DNA of 64,000 bases from assembly GCA_023055505.1 (NCBI GenBank), contig JALIRH010000004.1, positions 15,929,368 through 15,993,367 of the forward strand, in the 5' to 3' direction. Made by a program: the position numbers and the translations under genes. The DNA comes from Callipepla californica brunnescens. Lineage: Eukaryota > Chordata > Aves > Galliformes > Odontophoridae. The notes beneath the pieces are model-generated. The model did not search any database and was not told where the DNA came from. It was given only the letters and a program-made list of their open reading frames with translations. Positions 13,501-25,317 of this stretch are shown here, piece by piece; position 1 is the first letter of the stretch; every line of letters begins with the position of its first letter.

Positions 13501-15054
13501 TTTACCAGCGTTTTTGCAGTAGTGTTCTCGCATTACTGGAACAGCCTTAGTTTGTACTTGGCTGGGTGAGGTGAGACTGACTCAAAGAGCTGCCTTCTGT
13601 TACTTAATTCTTTATTAAAAAAAACCAAACAAGCAGTATTTCTATCACACAAAGATAGAGAATATTTGGGTATCTCTTCTGACACATTGTAAGATGTAAA
13701 TACAGACAGGAAAAATGGTTTTGCCTTTTTTACAGATTTTTGAAGTTCTCTCAAAATATTCATTTTAATGGAAACAAATGGAGGTAATGTTGAGTATTAA
13801 ATCTAGTTTTGGCATTGGTGTTTTTTTGAGGGTAGGGGTTCGCTTGCCCATCCAGCTGAACCTTGGACACAGATGGTGTAACACAAAGCTACAGGGGGAG
13901 AGTGTGATTTCCACTTGTGTTGTGTACCTATTATGTTGTCTCAGCTGTCATTGGCTTCATCATTTCTGAATTTGCATCAATCAAACATTAATCGTTGAAG
14001 CTTTTTTGTGTGTACTCTCATTCAGATATCAGTAGGGACCAGAAGTTTTGTAGTACACTGAGAGCAGTCTGGTGGCTTGCAGTTGGGATTCAGACCCTGA
14101 GTGCATTTTGTGGGGACTTGTGTCTAAAAGTTACAAACATGGTGCCGTCTGTATTACAACAGGAGCTGCTGTACTAATTTTTCAAACCATTTTTGGCTTG
14201 CCTAAGGGGAGGCAATTACAATTCACATCCACATGTCAATCTGTGAAAACTGTATGCAGCATTATCTTACCCTGACAGACAAGAAGCAGTATGCCACTTT
14301 TTGCTGAGAGATCTGTGCTAGAGATCATAAAGCTTGTACCAAATAAAAGATCTGCCATTCTTCAGCTAGTCTTAAAGTCAATCAGAATCGTTCATTATCC
14401 TTTAATATTAAAATGGGTATTTTCACGTTTCTTTATCAGTATTAGTATGTGAGAAAGCTCATGCTTAAAGTTTGTTTTGAGGTTGCATCTAAAAAAAATT
14501 CATCTAAGTTTGGGTCATTGCTTTGTTTCCCTTTCTGGAGCTGCTGGGTCTGTGTTTGGGAAGCTTGTTTTAGGATTAGAGCTCTGGAGGATCTTTCAGC
14601 TAGGTTATGGAGTGCTCATGGCCATGATGAAGGCAGAATCTCCAAAGCAGTGGGGAAGTGTGCCTCAGCACAGGGGAAATTTTCTTAGTGCAAACACCTG
14701 TGTAATCAGCAAAGTAAAGTTCTAGGGTCTTAAATGCTTTCTGTATGCAACGTAATATTTATAGCAAGCCGCCGTATTCTGGACTGTTCACTGAAGCAGC
14801 ACCCTGTAAGCTCGTTTTCTGTGTGCTTGTTACAGTAATACTCTTACACAAAAGCAGCCCTTGATCAGAAGCAAACTAAACTTCTTTTGACTGCCTTCTA
14901 ACAGTAATGATTCTTACTATGTTAATGCTGGTAAGCTTTAATATTGTTTATTCTAAAATAAAGGAGATGTGTTGGGGCAGTGAGTTGTATTGGCATGGTT
15001 ATCAGAGCTGGAATACTTCTTGTCAGTGCTTTTGTCCAGTGCTGTTGCTGCTCC

Positions 15055-15085
<31 letters not shown>

Positions 15086-18000
15086 AAATCATCAGTTTAG
15101 TAAGACTCGTTGAGATACATTGGATTTCGTCCAAGTCTTGGCATAAATGGTAACTTTAGTCAATCATAAGAAATACAGTTGCCTTTTCTGGGGAGAGGAA
15201 GATCATACACATATCATAGTACTCTGGGTTTCCATCTTGTTTAGAAGCCACGGATGCTGCAGGGTGGCGGAGGCATTTTTTATTTGTTCTTATTGCACTT
15301 ATTGTACTTACGCTACAAGCTGGCTCGGTTCACCAGTTTCAGTACACATGCTGCTTGACAGAGCCAAGTTAGCCAGGTAGAATAAAAATAAACTGCCTAC
15401 GCAAAGTATGGTCTCTGCTTCCCCAAGCTGTGGCTGGGGTGGAGGGGGTGGCAGCTGCTTCTGGGAGGAAGGGAGGCTTCCCTGTCGCTGGCTGTCTGGT
15501 GCCTGCATTCTCAGCCATCACGAATGTTTTCTTTTTGCAGATGACACGATTGGTGCTGCCCGGCATGCTGGAAAGGTGAGTCACACTACCACTATCCAGA
15601 CAAAGTCATCATTATTTATAGGGGAGAATCCTTTCTTGAAAAATTCATTACTGTGACTAATCAGCCCGGTCTCCATGTTTTAATGGCAGAGTAATGCTGG
15701 GTGAGTCACGCTGATGGTGCATGAATCATCAGACGGTGGAAGCCTTTTCCACTCGATTCCCTTTTTATTTTTCCTCTCCCTTCTCCACTGTTGTGGTGAT
15801 TCCTTTTAGAACAGAATTAAAAAGCCCGTCTGACTCATCAGCACTAACTCAACAACCTGCTATTCTGAGGGGGTGGTTACAGTTCCTGGGAATAACCTTC
15901 TTAAGGCTATTTCTCTAAGTCATTGTAAGTAAAATGGATGCAAAGAGTGTGTTCTTATTATACAGTACGAGGTATATTGAGGAAAGTCTGTGATCATTTG
16001 GTAAAGTAGAATTGGAGACCAGCTCTTTAAAAAGGAAGCTGATGCACACCACTGTCACTGTGGAAGACGTGCACTGACTTCCTAGGCAGCTCTTGGGTGA
16101 GACTAAAGGCACCCAGGTTCGGTGTGGGCCCTCCAGGCTGTTCTCTAGCTGGTGTTGACTGTTGCAGGATGTTTGCTGTCTGCTGCAGCACTAACCCTAG
16201 CTTGCTGGGTATTGCCTTAGGTTAGAGCTGAGCTGCACTCACGATTAAAAAAAAAAAAAAAAAAAAAAAAAGATAAAGACTGGTGCATTGGGCCCTGGTA
16301 AACCTCATGAGGTTCAACAAATCCAAATGCAAGATCTTGCACCTGGGTTGAGGCAACCCTTACTACCAGTGCAAGCTGGCAGATGAAAGGAATGAGTGCA
16401 GCCCTGCCAAAAAAGACCTGGGGGTCCTGGTGGATGGGAAGCTGGACATGAGCCAGCAATGTGCCCTTTGCAGCCCAGAGAGCCAACTGTATCCTGGGCT
16501 GCACCAAAAGAAGCATGGTCTGCGGATTGAGGGAGGTGTTCCGGCCCCTCTGCTCTGTGCTGGTGAGGCCTCACCTGAAGTATTGCATCAAGATGTAGAG
16601 TTTTTGGTACAGGAGAGACATAGACCTGCTGGAGCATGTCCAGAGGAGGGCCACAAAAATGCTCCAAGGGATGGAGCACCTCCCCTACAAGGCTGGGAGA
16701 GAGCTGGGGCTGTTCAGTCTGAAGTGGAGAAGGCTGCGAGGTGACCTGATACTGGCCTTTCAGTATCTAAAGGGGAGCTACAGGAAAGAAGGGGGACAGA
16801 CTCTTTAGCAGTGTCTGTGGTAGAACAAGGGAAAATGGTTTCAAACTTCAAGAGGGCAGAATTAGGTTGGGAGTGAGGAAAAAGTCTTTACAATGAGGTT
16901 GACGAAGCACTGAAACAGATTGCCCAGAGATGTGGTTGATACCCTGTACCTGGCAACTTTCAAGGTGAGGTTGGATCAGGCCCTGGGCAACCTGATCTAG
17001 CTGTGCATGTCCCTCTTCATTGCAGAGGAGTTGCACTAGGTGACCTTTAAGGGTCCCTTCCAACTCTTAAGGATTCCATGATAATATTGAGGAAGGCTAC
17101 ATAGAACTGTGCACGATAGTCACTGTGGTATTGCTTCCAAGTGAATACCATAGTTGGAGCATATATATGGGGCAAACCTCAAAAAACGACCAATAAAGGG
17201 GAAATAAAAGTATTCTTTTTGTATCCTTCCACAATCTGGAAGTCTTCACTTTGGAAGTGGGTTCAGTTATGCTAGTGTTGCACAGATGGAGAGCACATAT
17301 TTCACATTTAAAATGAAGTTTCTTCGTAGATACAAACCATCAGAGCCAGTGGCCAGTCTGGGAGTTGATACCTAGCATGTCAGGTTGACGGCAAGCTTAG
17401 ACTTGTTAGTTGAGACAGTCTGGAGTAAGAGTGAAAGCAAAGGGGGTTTATTTCATGGCAATGAAACTTGATTTAGAAAAGAAAACCCCAGAATCTGGGA
17501 GAGGTAATTATTGATAGTTCCTGGTAGAGCCGGGGCTGAGGTTGAGGGTTGCACTGCAGTGGTGGTAGTTAAGGTTCAGAAGTCAGATCTTATACCTTGC
17601 CCAGGTCCTCTACATGGCTGAAAATGGCATGTGGCTTTAGTGAAAGCATTGTCCTTGTGAAGATGCCAACATGACCAAAGCCATCCTGCTTTCTAGGGGT
17701 TTAAAGTACTGTCAATATGAGTACAGCAACGGTACTTATTGCCTCAGTTTCTTCTTTGTCTAAAGAAGCATCATAGTTATTCATTTGGCTGGGTTTGGTC
17801 TCTTCCATTTCACAGAACGGAATGATGCACGTTCTGCCTGCAGAATGTCCTGTCTTTCTGTACAATATTACAGCAGCAGAGGTGGTTTGAATGAAAGCAG
17901 GGCCCAGGTTTGCTTCTAACTGTCCTTGAACAAAGGGTCATGTTTCTTTGCCTCACATTCCTGGCTCACCTCAAGTATCCTAAGGACAGCAGTTTGGAAA

Positions 18001-21000
18001 GAAAGGGTTAATAGTGATTAAAAAAAAGTTTTTTCACATTTGGAATGTTCCTGCTTGTGTGGAGACAGTTTACATGGCAGATCTGTTTGAGTCAAGGCTG
18101 CAGCTTCTGTCCCATTGCTGCTCTCCGTGTGTCTAAGAACAGTGTGCTGAGCACACAGAGTAATGTGGTGCACCATAGCGTCTTGCACTCACACTGCATG
18201 TTTTGATGTACCCAAGGGTTGGCTTGATGGTGTTACTAGAGAAATGCGGAGCTGAGCGGGCATGCTTTACATCCAGGTCTGTTAGCAGAAAACTCATCTA
18301 TGTCTTGGTATGTCCCTTACTTATTGTAATTGATGAGCACCACAGCACCAAACGAATGCCATTTCTGGCAAATGAGCAGTTCCTCTGTCAGTTTTCAGGC
18401 AGCCACCTAGGTGAGAGGCTGCAGATCCAAACATCGAGCCTCGATGTCTTTGGGCGCACAGCAACGAACTCTGCCGACTGTTTCTAGACAAACGCCCAAC
18501 TCTGGTGTTTACTGCTGGGGAAGTAGCAAGTGTCTAATGACATTAGGGAGGAAGCGCTCCTTCCATGGCGTGCAGCTGGAGCGGGCGCTGGTTGCCACAG
18601 CAACGGGATGGCTAAATATAGCTGCAGCCACGGGCTGCAGAGAGCGGGGTGGGCTGGGTGCGGCCTGCTGCCCTCGGGGACCTCTACAGTGCTGCTGCTG
18701 CATTGGGTTGGGAGTGATTGGAAGTGTTTCCCCTGGGTGCCCGTGCACCCCTCTGTGCGTGCTTCTTGGTTTTACAGGGGAGTCTTGTCGTCCCTAGACA
18801 TGCTTCACCCTCATTGAGTCCTGTCAAGCTTCGTTCTCTGTTACGTGTTGTGGCGGTGACTCCTCCAGTGTGAGCGTCGGGAGAGCACTGCCTTCATCTG
18901 ATCTAGATTTCACAGCCTTTCGCTTCATGTCATCTTCTTTTTTGTTTTATGGGAGGGATAAATCAAGATCTTTATCTTTGTTATTTATTAGTCTTTATAC
19001 TCTTATCGTGGCTCTTTTCTTAAATATCTAAATCGAACCCTTTCACCTCTCCCATCTATCAGGGCTTTTTTTTTTTCTCCTCCTTTTCTTTCTTCTCAAA
19101 CCATCAGGTTCTTCTGCCCTGCATTGGGAGGGACAGAGGAGCATTCTGCAGACACCAGGGCAGGACTTGGGTGCAATGGACGTGTGCCTGCTGTTCCCTG
19201 CCCGCCTCCCCTTGGGATGCTCCTGCTGATGACCATGCAAAAGTGAACTAATTTAGTCAAGTTCTTCAAGGGAATGGAGAGTTGATGTAGAATTCTGCAA
19301 AGGATGTGATTAATTCACATTGTTTCCTTTGGTGTGTGCTGTTTGTTTTGTTAATATTGATTTTTCATCAGCTGTTCTGTAGTCTGCTCACATAGCCTTC
19401 TTAGCCTTATAAAAAGTTCCTTGTGGTATTCTCCAATCTGGTAATCTCTTAAAAACTGCACGAATACTCATTTCGCTGCTAATCCTCATCTGAGCTCGTG
19501 GATCAATATCATGAGCACCACCTGTCTGGATATGAAAAACCTCTTAATGTCCACTGATAGCATTCTGTTGTTGTGGAAATTCATGATGAATGTATAGCCT
19601 TCTTTTCTTCATTCCATGTGTTTGGATCCACGTTACTACTTTGCCTGTCCAACAGAACCTTGCAGATAACTCCTGAAAAGTGCAAGAACTTCAGCAAAAG
19701 TGTTTGAAGACCTTAACGACTGTGAAATGATTATTTTCTGTTATGTCAACTGCCTCATTTCTGTAATTAATTCCCACTCGTATCATGGCAGGGGTTGTGA
19801 ATCTATTGTCACAATTCTCAAAGAATTGTAGAATTTTGTTTTTTTAATTGTAACTTAAACTCAGCTGTTTGTTTTTAACATGGTTTCTTAATTCATTGCA
19901 GCATCAGTGGCATAGGCTATGTGTAGGTGAACAAATGTGATAAGAAATTCTGAATCTACAGCAGCTGAGATGTGTGATGATCAGCGTGCACGTATGTGCA
20001 CACAGAAAACTTTGTGGTGTGTTCAGGTAAACTGGCTTAGGTCTGCTGTAGGGTAGGAAGAAGCAGAGGCAGCTTCTACTTTTTGGACAGTCTGCTACTG
20101 TCCTCTAGTAGCTTACTTGCCCTAAATTTTTAAATTAATTCTAATTTCTACGTAGCACTAAGTAACAGGCCTGCTTTTGTATGTAAAACTGGTCACAGAA
20201 ATGGACACATTCAAACTAGTTACTGGATTAGGGAATCCAGAAGTCCTGGTATCTGTCCTGGCAGCACATGCTTTAGAAGCGCTTGGCAGAGCTGGTGGTA
20301 GCTAGTTTCAGGTACTCTTAACTGAATGTTTCAGTGGGATACCTGAAATATTTCTGTAATATGGCTCTAAAACAACTCTTCTGTTGTTCTGTCTATCTTC
20401 TACTCTATATTAAAACATTACTGTATATAAGTAGTAGATTCAATTGCTCGCTATCTTAAAGATCCATCGTGAAGGTAACACTTGGAAGACTTGTGACAAA
20501 AGGAGTTATCCAAGTGTAATTCACAGAACAAACTTGTCATTTCTGCCACCTTAACCCAAGGTTTAAAAGTTGCCTTCTGAATTTGTGCCAGCTTCACTTG
20601 ATTGATTTTTGCATAGTTGAGCTCAATGTACATATACTGGAGCTTGATTCTCCCGCTGTATTGACCTTGGAGTTATTCCTGATTTATTCCAGCTGCTTGA
20701 ATGCTTACACTGCGCCTTGAAGGCATATTAGTAAATTTCAGTTTAGAATTTGATTGAAGTTTTTAAACGCATCTTAATTATCTCAATTGCATCCTAAAGA
20801 TTTTCTTAGGGCTTGCAGTAATTTTCTGAAACATAAAAGGTTTTTTGTTTGTGTTGCTTATTTCATCAGAATTTATCTTCACTTTCAGATCAAAAGGAGT
20901 AATCTTGAACATCTCATCCGCTGCTGGGATGTATCCAACTCCACTGCTGACTCTTTACTCTGCAACCAAGGTAAATATTCTTTTGTACACCGAAATCAAG

Positions 21001-24000
21001 TGTCAAACGTGAGCCAACGCTACAGGAATAAATGTTTTGGTGTCCATCTAGTGGTGCTTTCATGAACTAAAAATTCCAACTTAAAATTTGCAAGTAGTGG
21101 AAACTGGAAGGTCAAGATAAAAATGAATGCAAAAGTTTGCTGGTGTGGAAACTACTATTTTGTGTATTACATCACACACGCTCATCACATGACAGTTTTA
21201 TATACTGCATCGTGCACAGCAAAGGGTGCTGCTGTTCTAAGCAGTCTTAACGTGAGGTTGAGGAAGGACTCTGACAAATAATACAACTTCTTATTTTGAG
21301 ACTTTGAAACTTTTTTCCTCTAATCTTGTAGAAGATAAATGCATATGGTAGGGATAAAATGTGCGTATATATTTAAGTATGTTTCTTTTGGTGCTTGCAG
21401 GAACCAAAGATTTTTCTTCCTTTTTGATTATTTGCCTTAAGTCTAGCACTTCAGTTAAGAGAAAAAATAGAGCTCTAGTGTGTTGCCAGTACCAAATAAT
21501 TATCTTTTCTTGAGCTGCTGGCCATATGTCCTGCTAATGTAGCCTAGTATATGGTTTGATTGTCTTGCAGTGGGCGGATTATTGGCTTACCTTCTCCCTG
21601 GCAGCCACCATAAATTCCAGGTTCTTTCTACAGCGCTGATACTTAGCCAACATTAAGTCATGGGGTTATCCTGCTTGGTATGCAGAACTTTGCACTTCAC
21701 TCTGTGCCAGTCAAGAAATCTCATGAAGTTTAAGAATCATCAAGTTGAACAGTGTCCCTCTGGACTGAAGCTCTGTCGTGTCAGCCACTCCATCTAATTT
21801 TGTCATCTGCAAATGTGCTGAGGGTGTACAATGTGCCATCATCTAGGTTGCTGATGGCAGGTATTGAAGAATATAGGCCTTGGTATTGATCTGTGGGGTT
21901 CTCTGCTTGTTACTAGTCAGATGTCAAGCCATTAATCACAGCCCTTTGAGCCTGGTGGTCCAGACAGTTTTCTATCTATCCAGCAGTTTGTTCTTTCAGC
22001 TCATATCTGCTCAACTTCCAAATGAGAATGCTGAAAATGATGATATCAAATACATACTCTCAAGGTGTAACAGTATATTATTACTCTAAATCTACATTTC
22101 ATGTTAAATTTACTGCTCCAGTGTCTCATTTTGTCAGCTGAGACAGTTTTGTCTTTCTGCAGCCAGGGTTAATTTTTTTTTTTCCCCAAGGTATGTGTAT
22201 GAGCTTCTGAAATGTTCAACTGAAAGGTCTCCTGTTAACAACCCAAAGGCAAAACATGGGTTCACAGTATACATAACAAAACCAAACACAGGAGGCATTA
22301 AGGACATGATATTCAAGCAGTGTAGCACTATAGTTTCTTTTCAGATACACCTGACAATTGCCTTCAATACTTAAAGAATTTCAGAGTTTAAGTAGAACCT
22401 TGCTGGACTGTAGATGCTTTCAGTCAGTGTCCTTTATGTCAGAACAGACCAAATTTTCATGTCAAGAGAAAAACTTACGCGCGCTATTCTATTTACTCTG
22501 AAGAAATGTTAGCGTGAGTAAGGGATGTTTAAGTTTAGAAATTGTGAAAGCCTGAATTAGCTATAGCTGATAAAATTTGCTCTTGAAATAGCTGTTTTCT
22601 GACAGCACAGTTCTGCTTTAATGTGAAAGGTCACTTCTGTTGTGGCATTGCCTTCAGCTTCATCAAATGATGTGAGCTTCTGATTTTAGAGATAATATAC
22701 CTTAGGCTGCTTTGCCTAGTCTTTTTTTCAATTAGAATCTCCAATATTCCTCCCTTCCTCCTAAGAAACTCAATTACAGGCTAAGTAATCTGCCTATTCT
22801 CAGCACTGCTCATCTTCTACCATAGCAAGATTAGTAAGCATGAAAGTGACTCCACTAATGTAGCTATAGAAAGACTATATCTGCAATTTCTAGGGCTTTT
22901 TCCTCATCTATATAGAGAGGTTTTAGAGTATAGTATCCTCCAGGTCTAAGTCAATGGCTTTGGCTAATCGTCAGGAACATAAGCAGTCCAAGTCTTTAAC
23001 CTTCAGTTGGAGAATTCCCTTTTAGATGCTTAAAAAGGAATCATATTCCCGTTTTGTTTGGGTTTTTTTTGACAGGTTTCTCTATCTACCTGCATTAGTA
23101 CCAATGCAAAGTGAAATATGATTTTTCTTTCCCCCACCATTTCTCAAGTATTTGGATTTGTTGTAGATATCCAATGAGAAGAAATTGGTTCTTGTGTGCC
23201 GTGTTTATCTGCTTATTCAGAGTGTTCTTATTTAGAGATCGTTCTTAGGACTTCTTAAAGTTAGAGGCTGTTGAAGCACTAGAGCATCTGGAGGTAAAAC
23301 GACCCAACTTGTCTGGAAATGAATTCTTCAAGAAGGAAAAAAATCCAGTGTTTATTTAGAAACTAGAAGTTGCTTGTTCCTTCTCATGTAAAACAAAGGT
23401 TTTCTTTCTTGTGAAGCACTCATTGAGCAGTAGAGATGACAGTCTCTTTAAACTGTCTCTCCATATTCGAAGCGGTAACTGATTTCAAGACTGTCATGTG
23501 GAAGCAGCTAGAACTTTGAATTATCAAAGCACATTGTGATTAACAGAATATAGCTTGTTTGTTAATTCTTAATAGATCATTGATATACTCTGCTGTGTGT
23601 GTCATAACCACTCATCTGACAATAGTGTTCAGGGACTGCACCCAGCTACTTGCGTGTATATATACAAGTTCCTCATATTGTTGCAGTAGCATTGCTAGCT
23701 CGCTCTAATCCTTGCTGTTAGGCCTGCTTTTTAGAGACTTGATGCTGAGTGCCGTCTTTCATTAAGAACTTACACTGGTGGGGAACTGGGAAAAAGAATA
23801 GTTGTGCAGAAGATAAGCTTATTTGCTTTAATGAGCTTGCTTCTGGCTGGTACGTGCAGCTTGAAGGTGAAGAATAAGATGACCTATCGGCTACTCAGCA
23901 AAATCTAATTTTATTTCAGATCTTGTGTGTGCTAAGGAAAGTGTAGGAATAGTCCAGCAGCGTGGGAGTGTTTCTTTGCTTTGTGCATTGGTGGAGTTCA

Positions 24001-25286
24001 GTAGGATGATCTTAATAGGCAAAACACTGGACACTGCAAACTTTAAGCACTGTTTTCAGGTAGAACTTGCGTTAATCCACTAATGACATGGTCAGCAAAA
24101 GAAGATTTTAAAGCAGGTGCAATATTAGAGCTTTTCTGTTTGTTCTGGCACTGGTCTGAAGCAAATGCTGCTATTGTTAATAGCCTTTGTTCTCTAGAGC
24201 TTTTTCTTCTTCCAAGTGGTCTTTTCCACTCTCAATGATTCTGTGATTCTTAAATACTTGAACTCAGTTATTTTGTATTAATTTTTTATTTGGGGAGAGA
24301 AGATGGTTTAGAAGAAAGGGAGAGGGAATCTGCACTGCTTTGAACTGCCTCAGGTTGTTACGTGGTTGGTACATTATCGTGGTGTGAGGTGTGCATCTCG
24401 AACTAAGTGATAAGGGAGAGGAGAGCATGAGGGCCTCCCTTTATGGAGGTGGTACTTCAGATGTGTCAGCAGGTGTGCGTAATACCCACCTTTTAGCCCT
24501 TTTGGTTCCTCCTTCAAATATTTGGCCTTGGAAATTTTAGAATTTCCAGAAGTTTGGAACTTGGACTTGGAGGCTTGGAAAAAATATCATCATAGAATGT
24601 CTTGGTGTTCTTAAATATTAAATGGCAAAAGGTGGGGTATTTAAGCACGTTTTAAAACCACGAAAAGGAGAAATTTAAATAGTTCTTTAAAAAAAAAAAA
24701 AAAAAGTCTAAGAAGATGACACACACAGTGAATAATGTGAACTCAGTTTTATTTTCCTTTTTTAACCGGATTGTGTGTAATGAATCTAGTTCATCTTCCT
24801 AAATTAAAAAAAGATTTTATTTGTTTAGATTGAGTCTCATTTCTGTAAAAATGCTTGGTAGGCATGAGGTTTCTGTTTAGATGACATTGCTGTAATCTGC
24901 AAAGTTTCTTTGAAAGCCTAAGGTTTTTCACTTTGAAAACAGAAGCTATAAATAGTAAATCAAATATGCTTACGTAAAGCTCCGAACGATAGCTTCCATT
25001 TTAATGTGTGGCATACTGCATATTTCTCTTTTCTCTGTAGGCTTTTGTGGATTACTTCTCTCGAGGCCTCCATGCAGAATACAAGAGCAAGGGCATCATT
25101 GTGCAGGTGAGTAGCTTCTCATGTAAGTGTGGTTACCACAGCAACATTGGTGTCTTGGTAACAAAAGGAAATCAGCATATTCTTTTATTCATGAACATGA
25201 CACAGATTAGGGATGAGGATTTCCTTTGATCCTATTAGCACTTTTCTTAAATTACTCTGAAACAATGCATCTTGAAATAGCTAATA

Positions 25287-25317
<31 letters not shown>

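Larger units (their letters stand above)
7107..15540 (+). other. Large HSD17B12 intron
   Basis: This intron of about 8.4 kb has no recognised exon, RNA gene or transposon. It holds pyrimidine-only tracts at 8988-9025 and 11035-11096 and a T25 run at 15055-15079. The sequence after the second tract (TTTTTTGTAG, ending at 11100) looks like a splice acceptor, but no conserved exon follows it. Confidence 0.75.
15576..20888 (+). other. HSD17B12 intron containing a CR1 LINE
   Basis: It holds several AP-1-like motifs in its first 260 bases, an A25 run and CR1 copy at 16247-17085, and a GC-richer block near 18400-18830 with RFX- and MEF2-type motifs. A pyrimidine/AT-rich region follows. No exon or RNA gene is recognised elsewhere. 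Confidence 0.8.
20971..25040 (+). other. HSD17B12 intron with old CR1 fragments
   Basis: It contains a diverged minus-strand CR1 fragment at about 21570-22080, a short CR1 3'-end-like scrap at about 24215-24258, and an A-run at about 24687-24704. The rest is AT-rich sequence in which I recognise nothing. Confidence 0.8.

Noticed and set aside
15577..15583. TGAGTCA as an AP-1 site
   Set aside because: It coincides with the exon's GTGAGT donor, so the match is explained by splicing.
16217..16744. Open frames of about 100 codons near 16.2-16.7 kb
   Set aside because: They lie in the CR1 copy and are broken LINE sequence or its antisense.
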